Source of the DNA: Runella zeae DSM 19591
Lineage (GTDB): Bacteria > Bacteroidota > Bacteroidia > Cytophagales > Spirosomataceae
DNA length: 64,000 nucleotides
Assembly: GCF_000423565.1 (NCBI RefSeq)
Contig: NZ_KE384039.1
Coordinates: 186,001 to 250,000, forward strand
Reading direction: 5' to 3'
Each line of letters opens with the position of its first letter. Positions within the stretch are counted from its first letter, which is position 1. Below the pieces are notes generated by a model. The model ran no database searches. It worked only from the letters and a program-made list of their open reading frames with translations, and was not told where the DNA came from. Position numbers and translations under genes: made by a program. This document shows, piece after piece, positions 1 to 6,696 of the stretch.

Positions 1-98
1 CCAATTTCGGTGTAAGCCAAATGCGCATCTTCTAACAAAAGTGCCAGAATTTTGAGGTCTGTACTGTCAATTTTGTCAATTTCTAAATTTCGGTCCAT
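1..98 (-). CDS. Lrp/AsnC family transcriptional regulator, N-terminal part only
   Basis: The first 32 codons of a minus-strand gene running off the left edge. The protein begins MDRNLEIDKIDSTDLKILAL and continues with LLEDAHLAYTEIG, the first helices of the winged HTH typical of Lrp/AsnC regulators (start of the form LDxTDxKIL..L..DAR.SYxEIG). The family binds DNA as octamers or dimers and usually senses amino acids through a C-terminal RAM domain, which lies outside the window. The ATG at 98-96 is the only plausible start. The target is unknown. Confidence 0.75.
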   Translation of the reverse strand, partial: MDRNLEIDKIDSTDLKILALLLEDAHLAYTEI

Positions 99-290
99 GA
101 TGAAGTGATAAAATTGAATTTTATTCAACAAAAGTCGTGTTTTATTAAATAAAATCAAAATTTTTAAAATTTTTGCTATGAAATTTGCAATGAAAGATGA
201 AAAGCATTAGTTTTGCATCGTCAATACTACTCACACGAAGTATTTAATAAGTAATGTTGAGTAGGTTTTAGTGACAAAGTTCTTTTATAC

Positions 291-450
291 TGTAGGATGA
301 TGAAACTTGGCAGCCATGCCCTCCTGTCTCGGGGGTGGTGACCACAGGATAAACACGATATAATGCCGGCACTCTAGTCGACTGGGGTAGACCACCAAAC
401 TTTGTATCGCGGCTAACTGCACCGTGGGCGGTTCGAATCCCCCTCCTACA
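291..450 (+). ncRNA. tRNA-like RNA with an oversized variable region
   Basis: Bases 291-297 (TGTAGGA) and 444-450 (TCCTACA) form a perfect 7-bp acceptor-type stem. A T arm follows inside it: stem 427-431/439-443 (one C-C mismatch) and loop TTCGAAT at 432-438. On the 5' side TG at 298-299, a 3-bp D stem (300-302/315-317) with GG at 309-310, and a 17-base anticodon arm 319-335 (stem CCCTC/GGGGG, loop CTGTCTC, which would read GTC with U33 but an unusual U37) match a class II (Leu/Ser-like) tRNA. Between anticodon arm and T arm lie about 91 bases instead of at most about 20; they can form TGGT 336-339 with ACCA 391-394 and CGCGG 408-412 with CCGTG 422-426. CCA is not encoded. It could be a degenerate tRNA, a tRNA carrying an insertion, or a distinct tRNA-like RNA; I do not recognise the family. 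Confidence 0.6.
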
Positions 451-611
451 GCAAGATACTTAAGGATAGCTTGTTGGACGATTTCGCACTGCGAACTATT
501 GAATCTAACAAGTTATCCTTTTAAAATATCCCAAGAGGTAGCGTCGATGACACAACCTCAAAAAATAAAGAAACTATTTGGTTTTTAGTTTGTTGATGAA
601 GTGTAATTGCG
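451..611 (+). other. Structured segment after the tRNA-like RNA
   Basis: No reading frame is visible. Bases 463-476 (AAGGATAGCTTGTT) pair with 507-520 (AACAAGTTATCCTT) over 14 bp with one G-U, and a small inner hairpin TTCGC-ACT-GCGAA sits at 483-495. A further GAGGT/ACCTC pairing is possible just after 534. Together with the tRNA-like domain upstream and the terminator downstream this could be one transcript of about 350 bases, or a separate leader of the gene at 727. Which of the two cannot be told from the sequence. Confidence 0.45.
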
Positions 612-648
612 ACACGCAGGCTCAACTTGAGGCCTGTGTGTTTTTTTT
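612..648 (+). terminator. Rho-independent terminator of the structured RNA
   Basis: ACACGCAGGC at 612-621 pairs with GCCTGTGTGT at 632-641 (one G-U), followed by eight T. It ends the transcript that contains the tRNA-like element and lies 79 bases upstream of the next start codon, so it could also act as an attenuator of that gene. Confidence 0.8.
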
Positions 649-726
649 ATAAGCTCCAAAACTATAAAATCTAGGAAAGATTGCCTTGATTTGTAGGTCT
701 ATCCCTATTTTTCTAAATCTATTTCT

Positions 727-1962
727 ATGATTTTTACGTCTGACGCCGTTGTTTTGGGGCTTTTAATGATTACCCTCGCCATTATTTTTTATACTGCTTC
801 TCTTGAGCATCCTTTCTGGAAAAAACTTTATACAATCGTCCCCCCTTTATTGCTTTGTTATTTCATTCCGGGTCTTTATAATTCGTTTGGAATTATTTCG
901 GGCGAAAAATCCAAATTATACCCCGTTGTTTCTCAATATCTACTGCCGGCTTGTTTGGTCTACTTTACGCTTGGCATGGATTTTAAAGCAGTGCTGAGAT
1001 TAGGCCCCAAGGCACTCATTGTATTTTTTGCGGGTACACTTGGAGTGATGTTGGGTGGTCCTATTGCGGTTGCTATAGTCAAAAGCGTAGCTCCAGAGGT
1101 AGTAGGTGGGCAAGGGCCTGAAGCTGTGTGGCGGGGGCTATCGACGATTGCAGGCAGCTGGATAGGAGGCGGTGCCAATCAAACTGCTCTCAAAGAGATA
1201 TTTCAACCCAGCGACCGCCTGTTTTCGCAGGTGATTGCAGTAGATGTTATCGTGGCTGAGATTTGGATGGCAGTACTTATCTACGGTGCCGGGCAAGCGA
1301 GTAAGATTGATACTTTTTTTAAAGCAGATGCCTCTTCTATTGAAGAATTAAAACATAAACTAGAGAATGAACAAAAAGTATCACAGCGCTTGCTCACGCT
1401 CAAAGATTTGGTATTGATAGGAGCGGTAGGGTTTGGGGCTACGGGGTTCGCGCACTTTTTTGCCGATTTTATGGCTCCGTGGATTAAGGAGCATTATCCT
1501 TCTCTCGAAAAACTAAGCCTTACCTCCAGCTTCTTTTGGGTCGTATCTACAGTGACGTTGATTGGTATTCTGCTTTCTTTTACGCGTTTACGCCAACTTG
1601 AGTTTGCGGGAGCTTCCAAAATAGGGAGCCTTTTCTTGTATATTTTGGTCGCAACTATTGGGATGAAAATGGACATTTTTGCAGTTGCCGAAAATCCTGG
1701 GCTGTTTGCGGTCGGTATCGTTTGGATGGCGACGCACGTGATTATTACACTAGGTGTTGCCAAGCTTGTCAATGCTCCTTTCTTTTTTACTGCCGTAGGT
1801 TCACAAGCCAATGTAGGCGGGGCGGCTTCGGCTCCCGTAGTGGCGGCTGCTTTTCACCCTTCTTTGGCATCTGTAGGGGTTTTGTTATCTATACTAGGAT
1901 ATGCCGTAGGTACTTATGGCGGGTACCTGACTGGCTTGATGATGCAGTGGATTGTGGAATAA
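727..1962 (+). CDS. DUF819 family integral membrane protein
   Basis: A 411-residue polytopic membrane protein with about ten hydrophobic segments spread over the whole length. The pattern (N-terminal LGLLMITLAIIFYTASLEHP, then YPVVSQYLLPACLVYFTLGM, GGANQTALKEIF near residue 150, and a C-terminal SQANVGGAASAPVVAAAFHP) is that of the DUF819/YjcL family, a group of predicted transporters related in topology to sodium/anion symporters. The glycine-rich stretches near residues 145-155 and 360-370 are placed like inverted-repeat substrate loops. The substrate is unknown. It stands alone, preceded by the terminator at 612-648 and followed by an inverted repeat. The ATG at 727 gives a normal family length. 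Confidence 0.85.
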   Translation: MIFTSDAVVLGLLMITLAIIFYTASLEHPFWKKLYTIVPPLLLCYFIPGLYNSFGIISGEKSKLYPVVSQYLLPACLVYFTLGMDFKAVLRLGPKALIVFFAGTLGVMLGGPIAVAIVKSVAPEVVGGQGPEAVWRGLSTIAGSWIGGGANQTALKEIFQPSDRLFSQVIAVDVIVAEIWMAVLIYGAGQASKIDTFFKADASSIEELKHKLENEQKVSQRLLTLKDLVLIGAVGFGATGFAHFFADFMAPWIKEHYPSLEKLSLTSSFFWVVSTVTLIGILLSFTRLRQLEFAGASKIGSLFLYILVATIGMKMDIFAVAENPGLFAVGIVWMATHVIITLGVAKLVNAPFFFTAVGSQANVGGAASAPVVAAAFHPSLASVGVLLSILGYAVGTYGGYLTGLMMQWIVE

Positions 1963-1977
1963 AAACCATGTAAAATA

Positions 1978-2025
1978 AATATTTTGAAGAGTAGATAATC
2001 GACATATTATACTTTTCAAAATATT
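1978..2025 (+). repeat. Inverted repeat after the DUF819 gene
   Basis: A 16-bp stem: 1978-1993 pairs with 2010-2025 with one G-U, loop 16 bases. It starts 15 bases after the stop codon, so it probably marks the 3' end of the mRNA, but no T tract follows and it is A+T rich. Confidence 0.5.
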
Positions 2026-2474
2026 ATACCAAAGCATATATTACCTATAACCTGACCAACCTATCTATTTCTATGAAAATTACTACGTATATCTATTCTG
2101 ACCATTATTACATTTTAAGTACTGCTTTGTGAGCCAACTTCGCCACCGCTAGCTCACTTTCGATTTTTCTATTCTAAAAACCATGGCTAATCAAGCAAAC
2201 CTGTGAGGGTTTTTAGCAACGTATATATATATGCTTGAGGAAAAAATTAGCTTGCTTTGGCGTTCTGATTATTAGTACTTAGTGGGCTTTTTTGGAGCTG
2301 CCTATTTGCTCATCTTATGCACCTTGCATTTTGTAAGTTTTTCATTATGAGGGCTTTGTTGGTTTTTCTGAATTGCCAAGCGGGTACTTATTAATTTGCT
2401 ATTCAGCATTTTTATTTTTAGCTTACTTCTTTTGATATTATGTCTAACCATCCACACATTTACTCTATTACACC
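2026..2474. other. Intergenic region without recognised gene
   Basis: No convincing coding frame on either strand. The only structure seen is a 6-bp inverted repeat GTGAGC 2129-2134 / GCTCAC 2152-2157. The A+T-rich run before 2475 probably contains the promoter of the AraC-type gene, but no clear TAnnTTTG was found. Confidence 0.5.
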
Positions 2475-3347
2475 ATGGACAATGCTAACCCTCGCCTTGC
2501 GTTTCATCAGAACCAAAACCCTTATTATGACCCTATTGTAGTTAATCGAGAGGTGGTAGAAGCTCATTCTTCTCTCAATTGTATTCCTATTTTTGAAGGA
2601 TTCTATCTGCATTGTCCGTTGGCGGCTATTCAGATTTCTAAAAAAGATATTTGTTTGGTGATAGATAATGTTTTTTGTTCGGCGGCTGATACAGATCTTT
2701 GGACGATAGATTCTGTTCCTATTTCGTTGATTTCAATCGCGGTGCCTTGGGAGTGGGCGTATACGAGGTATCCTCTCGAAGTTTTTTATAGTATCAGAGA
2801 AAAGTTAAGCCTAGAACTTACCCTGACAACGCTCAGTTTTAGTAGACAAGATTTGCATAACTTGTTGAATATTAGTTTTTTGCAGGACTCTCTGTGCGAC
2901 AAAGGATTAGCTAAAAAACAAATGATAGGAAGTCTATTGGATGGTTTTTTTGCGGATTATTTACCTGAACTGTTTTTTACGCGAAAAAACGTGGTTGTCG
3001 AAGCGAGCACACAAGATGATGAAAAACTTGTCCAACTCTACGACAAGTATATCGCCCAACCTCTGATAAAACTCCCTTCGCTTGAAGACATAGCAGATGA
3101 GGCAGGCATGAGTGTGTCAAAATTAAAGAAAGCATTTAAAGCCAAATACGGAAGGCCCGTATTTGAATGTCATACCGAAATAAAACTCAACTATGCGCTG
3201 GATTTACTCCAAAATGGATATAAAGTAGAGGACGTGTCAAAACTTTTGGGATATAGTCAACCAATTAAATTCATTAATGTTTTCAAACGATGGTTTCATA
3301 TCACTCCCGGCAAAGTAAAGAAAAATGTCTCTTCAGACTCAGAATAA
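2475..3347 (+). CDS. AraC family transcriptional regulator
   Basis: A 290-residue cytoplasmic regulator. The C-terminal ~90 residues hold the double HTH of AraC/XylS: SLEDIADEAGMSVSKLKKAF with KAKYGRPVFECHTEIKLNYA, then VEDVSKLLGYSQPIKFINVF followed by KRWFHITPGKVKK. This matches the family signature (A...G.S...L.R.FK...G.....Y......A...L......I...A...GY.....F...FKR..G.TP). The N-terminal ~200 residues contain no motif I recognise and presumably hold the effector or dimer domain, as in PchR-like regulators. Target genes are unknown; the neighbours give no pathway. It is followed by a hairpin at 3363. Confidence 0.9.
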   Translation: MDNANPRLAFHQNQNPYYDPIVVNREVVEAHSSLNCIPIFEGFYLHCPLAAIQISKKDICLVIDNVFCSAADTDLWTIDSVPISLISIAVPWEWAYTRYPLEVFYSIREKLSLELTLTTLSFSRQDLHNLLNISFLQDSLCDKGLAKKQMIGSLLDGFFADYLPELFFTRKNVVVEASTQDDEKLVQLYDKYIAQPLIKLPSLEDIADEAGMSVSKLKKAFKAKYGRPVFECHTEIKLNYALDLLQNGYKVEDVSKLLGYSQPIKFINVFKRWFHITPGKVKKNVSSDSE

Positions 3348-3362
3348 GCTTTAAACACAAAA

Positions 3363-3389
3363 GAGCCTCCTCATAAAATGGAGAGGCTC
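3363..3389 (-). terminator. Hairpin after the AraC-type gene
   Basis: GAGCCTC 3363-3369 pairs with GAGGCTC 3383-3389. The T run follows the stem on the minus strand (TTTTGTG), while A residues follow on the plus strand. No minus-strand gene is visible just upstream, so its role is either 3' end formation of the AraC mRNA or termination of antisense transcription. Confidence 0.5.
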
Positions 3390-3594
3390 AAAAAGTCATT
3401 ACCACTACTTTAATAAGTTAGACAAATATACCAAAAGTATAATTATTTATCAAAATTTTTTTATTTTAAGGTTAAAATAAAAACAATACTTACAGTTTTC
3501 TGTGCCACGACTATGAAAGGACAGGCTGCTACGCCACTGACCCGAAGTACTTTTAAAGCCTTTTGCCTGGGTCTTGAGCACAGCGAAAACGGAG

Positions 3595-3631
3595 GTTTCA
3601 ATCCTTGTTCTAATGGAAAGTGCTTTTAAAG
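3595..3631. CRISPR. Orphan CRISPR-like repeat, single copy
   Basis: A 37-base element that starts GTTTCAATCCTTGTTCTAAT and ends GCTTTTAAAG. The start is the classical GTTTCAATCC end of type I/III CRISPR repeats (reverse-complement ATTGAAAC). Its last 13 bases are nearly repeated 50 bases upstream (AGTACTTTTAAAG ending at 3558), which leaves a spacer-sized gap of 36 bases between them. Only one full copy is present, so this is at best a relic; it differs from the repeat of the array at 26383. No cas genes are nearby. Confidence 0.35.
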
Positions 3632-3764
3632 AGCATATTCACTACAACTACGACTTTCTTGAATCTAATCCTGAATTCTTACAAACATTTTATACTCCCA
3701 AAACTTGGTCTCATAATCAAAGTTTCATAACTTGTTAAATAAATGACTCGTAACGTTATTGGGA

Positions 3765-3977
3765 ATGAAACTTACGTTAACATTTTATCCGAAATATCAG
3801 CCAAGTATCACGCTTACTGTGGTATATGTTCCTGAGCTCGATAATGCTGGAATGCGTCCTTACTTACATGTATCTAGTAACACCGCTTATGTAGACTGGG
3901 AAAACTTTAAAATATTTAATAATACAGACATTAAAGCCAAAAAGGAAGCTTTTCAGCGTCTGCAAAGGATTGATTAA
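3765..3977 (+). CDS. Small hypothetical protein (70 aa)
   Basis: I do not recognise it. The protein starts MKLTLTFYPKYQPSITLTVV, is beta-rich at the N terminus and ends in a charged helix (KAKKEAFQRLQRID). A TTG two codons upstream is also in frame; the ATG at 3765 follows GGG and is preferred. A short G+C-rich inverted repeat lies directly behind it (GGGGGC 3979-3984 / GCCCTC 3994-3999). It lies 60 bases upstream of another small gene on the same strand, and the two may be co-transcribed. No signal peptide or membrane segment. The length and isolated accessory setting leave it open whether it is expressed. Confidence 0.45.
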   Translation: MKLTLTFYPKYQPSITLTVVYVPELDNAGMRPYLHVSSNTAYVDWENFKIFNNTDIKAKKEAFQRLQRID

Positions 3978-4038
3978 AGGGGGCGCAACAGACGCCCTCA
4001 TTGTATTTTGAGCCATTTTAAACCATTCTAACCATTCT

Positions 4039-4263
4039 ATGGATAACTCTTTAGGATATTTTCTTGTTGATTTCCTTTATGAAAGTAATGAGGGAAGTGA
4101 TTCGATTGTAGTATCGCAGGTTGTAAAAAAAGATGATAACTGGGGAAATTTAGTGAAAAATGCCCCCGTCGTGGAGAATTATAGATGTGTGGGTTTTTTT
4201 GCAGATATGATTCCCGTAGATTATGATCCTACAAAACATTCGATACTGAAAAAAAAACTTTAA
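4039..4263 (+). CDS. Small hypothetical protein (74 aa)
   Basis: Not recognised. The protein MDNSLGYFLVDFLYESNEGS... is acidic in the first half, contains KKDDNWGNLVKNAPVVENYR in the middle and ends KKKL. There is no signal peptide and no membrane segment. It follows the 70-residue gene at 3765 on the same strand. The acidic, small and isolated character resembles orphan accessory genes (immunity-like or phage-derived) but this is only a resemblance. Confidence 0.4.
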   Translation: MDNSLGYFLVDFLYESNEGSDSIVVSQVVKKDDNWGNLVKNAPVVENYRCVGFFADMIPVDYDPTKHSILKKKL

Positions 4264-4632
4264 CTTATTCTCCAAAAACTTGCTTTCTGAAGTCGTCGTT
4301 TTCTTTGGGTGTAGCCGAAAGTAGGCAGTTCGCGATGTGTTTTAGGCTATTGATATTGTATTCTATATTTTTCAAGCTAATGAATAACTAATGTTTGGTT
4401 TGTTATAGAGTGTAAGTGTCTGTTTGCCAATATTTTGATATTGGTTTTCGATTGCTTCTTGTAAAATTGTTTATATGATAACTGATTAATTAGAATAGTT
4501 ATTTGGGGGTTCTAGGAGCTTAGTGGAAAGAAAAAATGAGCCGAGCTCCTTGAACCTTGGCTAGATTTCGATTGCAGTAGTGAGTTTAATTTTGGTGATT
4601 TTGTTGATAACACATTGTTTAATTTGTAATAT
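4264..4632. other. Intergenic region without recognised gene
   Basis: A+T-rich stretch of about 370 bases between two plus-strand genes. No frame, RNA or strong hairpin was recognised. It must contain the promoter of the gene at 4633. Confidence 0.45.
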
Positions 4633-5496
4633 ATGACTTTAATAGTTGCCCATAGGAAAAATGGAGACATTACGCTTAGTTCAGATTCAAGAATATGTTT
4701 TGGTTTAGACGACGAGTGTTTCGATTTTGGCATAAAAATTTTCTCGTTTGATGTAATTATCCGGAATGGTGGGATAGGGTATTTAGTTGATGGTAGAATT
4801 GAAAATTATATTCATCCTTCTATACCTAATATAGATGAATTTCGAAAATATAGTTTAGGAATAGGTGTAGCAGGAAGTGCGGTATTTGCTTATACGATTA
4901 AAGAGTTTATAAGTTCTAAACTCAATATTTTATTTCCTATGGGTGACCATAGTGATTTATCTATGGTGGGTGTCATGGAACTTATTAGACATTCCTATCA
5001 ATTTGTTACTGTTGAGCTTAGGAATGTGCTAGGTTCTCGTGCTAAAAGCAATTTTGTAGTTACTGGATATTGCCATGTTGAGCAAAAGCAAAGAGCATTT
5101 TGTTTTTATATTGAAGAGCCTAATGTAGGTAGGGCAAAATTTCTTTATAAAGAAATTCTCCAGAAAGATGGGACAGAGTGTTTTGGTTCTGGGAAAGATA
5201 TTGCTGAAGAAATATTAAAAGCAAAGCAAGGGATTAAACCTTTAAGATTAGTAAGGGAGGTAATAGAGTCAAAGAAAGACCCAAGAGTTGGAGGGGGAGT
5301 ACAGCATGGAGGGTTTTTAAAAGAGGGGAAGTGTTTTAGTGTACTTGGGGTCTACGATATAGAACATACGCCCTTAGCTACAGATGATAACGAGTTTAGT
5401 CCTGTTTTTGAAAGAGCAAATCCAATACATCTAGACCCGTTACAATATCCTTTTATAAGAACGGGAGGTACTTATGTGGGATTAGATCACGAGTGA
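4633..5496 (+). CDS. Stand-alone proteasome/HslV-like Ntn-hydrolase fold protein
   Basis: A 287-residue protein that begins MTLIVAHRKNGDITLSSDSR. If Met1 is removed, Thr becomes residue 1, Asp is residue 17 and a Lys-Ile-Phe stands at residue 34, matching the Thr1, Asp17 and Lys33 of proteasome beta subunits and HslV within one position. Near residue 75 LGIGVAGSAVFAYTIKEFI matches the GFAGS.ADAFTL.E. strand-turn-helix of HslV. The family forms rings or hydrolyses peptide bonds with an N-terminal Thr; here no propeptide is present. The C-terminal 120 residues (after FGSGKDIAEEI) are not recognisable to me. No AAA+ partner lies nearby, so the partner, substrate and role are unknown. It is flanked by small orphan genes. 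I am fairly sure of the fold, not of activity. Confidence 0.7.
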   Translation: MTLIVAHRKNGDITLSSDSRICFGLDDECFDFGIKIFSFDVIIRNGGIGYLVDGRIENYIHPSIPNIDEFRKYSLGIGVAGSAVFAYTIKEFISSKLNILFPMGDHSDLSMVGVMELIRHSYQFVTVELRNVLGSRAKSNFVVTGYCHVEQKQRAFCFYIEEPNVGRAKFLYKEILQKDGTECFGSGKDIAEEILKAKQGIKPLRLVREVIESKKDPRVGGGVQHGGFLKEGKCFSVLGVYDIEHTPLATDDNEFSPVFERANPIHLDPLQYPFIRTGGTYVGLDHE

Positions 5497-5562
5497 GTTA
5501 TCAAAAATCTACTTTAAGATTATTGAATTCTGTCTTTAGATAAACTTTCAAAAATTTTCAAA

Positions 5563-5988
5563 TTAGAAACCTGAATAATTTGTTACTTTTAGGTCATTTT
5601 CAATGCAAAAGTTCAGAAATGTTTTTATTTCATCTCTATAAAATTCATGTTCTGGATGTAGGTTGATGAAAGATTCAATGGCGATTAAAACTTTATCTGC
5701 TGAATGATATTCAGGAGTGTAATCATTTGTTTCGAAATCTTCGCCATATTCTTCTTTCATTGATGCTAATTGTTCGTCGTCTAAGTCATAGTCACCACCC
5801 ACTGAATCCTCTCCATTTAATAAAAAATCAAAAGCATTTTCTTCTAAATTTGAGTCGAGTGCCAATTGTCTGACTTCTTTTTCGTCTGCAACGTTGATAA
5901 ATTCTCTGAAAAAATCAATTTCGGGCATAGAGGGAGCATTTTTAATTTCCCTGTTTTCTGGGCTTTTATAAGTCAAATACAATTCCAT
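5563..5988 (-). CDS. Small acidic hypothetical protein (141 aa)
   Basis: Not recognised. The protein starts MELYLTYKSPENREIKNAPS, is strongly acidic (a DYDLDDEQLASMKEEYGEDF block at residues 66-85) and ends in an alpha-helical section YRDEIKTFLNFCIENDLKV. There is no signal peptide or membrane segment. It converges on the Ntn-hydrolase-like gene (66-base gap). Such small acidic single genes are often immunity or anti-toxin-like proteins, but no toxin is adjacent and the assignment would be a guess. Confidence 0.6.
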   Translation of the reverse strand: MELYLTYKSPENREIKNAPSMPEIDFFREFINVADEKEVRQLALDSNLEENAFDFLLNGEDSVGGDYDLDDEQLASMKEEYGEDFETNDYTPEYHSADKVLIAIESFINLHPEHEFYRDEIKTFLNFCIENDLKVTNYSGF

Positions 5989-6415
5989 TGGTTACTGTTT
6001 TTAGTTTTAAAATTAGTGGTTTTTCAGGTGGTCAAAATAATTATTGCCTGAAAATCCACCGAATATGTTCTTTCTACGATTTTCACTTAAACTATCTCAT
6101 TTTCAAAGTCTCATTGACTAACTCTATTTCGATGCGATCGTCATTGTACCTAATATTCTAAATAAGCCGTGAAGGTGTCACCTTGGTCAAAATGAAATGG
6201 ATGGATGCTAGAGGCTAGGGTACTTCAATCTTCATAAGAAACTATACCCGCGAAAGTAGAAAAAAGCAAAACACCAAAAAATACCGTAAAACCAGTATTT
6301 TACCGCTTGATAACTTTTTTGTAAAAAAATACACTTCTTCTTCAGTAGGTGGTCAATTATGGATTATTGGGATTCGTTGGCCAATCAAAGGGGAGATGTA
6401 CTACCAAAAAAACAC
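5989..6415. other. Intergenic region with two small palindromes
   Basis: No coding frame recognised over about 430 bases. Two operator-sized inverted repeats are visible: AAGGTG-T-CACCTT at 6172-6184 and AAAATAC/GTATTTT at 6278-6284/6295-6301. Whether they bind anything is unknown. Confidence 0.45.
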
Positions 6416-6451
6416 AAAAAGTGCCTTAAAACCAAGTTTAAGGCACTTTTT
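6416..6451 (-). terminator. Terminator of tRNA-Arg
   Basis: A 15-bp perfect stem, 6416-6430 with 6437-6451, loop ACCAAG. Read on the minus strand it lies 33 bases behind the tRNA and ends in T-rich sequence (TTTTTGTG then T7). Confidence 0.8.
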
Positions 6452-6484
6452 TGTAGTAGGACGTATCAGGACGTGACATCCGGG

Positions 6485-6558
6485 TGATCCCGTTTGGACT
6501 CGAACCAAAGACCGACAGATTAGAAATCTGTTGCTCTATCCAACTGAGCTACGGGACC
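6485..6558 (-). tRNA. tRNA-Arg (anticodon TCT)
   Basis: On the minus strand GGTCCCG at the 5' end pairs with CGGGATC at the 3' end (one G-U). The D arm contains AGTTGGATAGAGC, the anticodon arm is ACAGA-TTTCTAA-TCTGT and so reads TCT, and the T loop is TTCGAGT. The discriminator is A; CCA is not encoded. Confidence 0.95.
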
Positions 6559-6621
6559 CAACGCTTAACGTGGCGCAAAAGTAAGGTTTTTGTTTAGTTT
6601 TAACAACATTCTTTTAAAAAA

Positions 6622-6653
6622 TTGTAATTGCCTTCACAAACTCCCTATTTTTG
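6622..6653 (+). promoter_or_regulatory. Bacteroidota-type promoter of galK
   Basis: TTG at 6622-6624 and TATTTTTG at 6646-6653 are separated by 21 bases, the -33/-7 arrangement of the housekeeping sigma factor of this phylum. It overlaps the in-frame TTG at 6628, which excludes that codon as the galK start. Confidence 0.75.
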
Positions 6654-6696
6654 CAGTCTTAGTGCTGTACATGATTTTACTTTAATCTTATCGCGA

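Noticed and set aside
291-648. tmRNA gene
   Set aside because: The acceptor lacks the G-U pair for alanine, the acceptor ends are only 160 bases apart, and no tag reading frame is visible.
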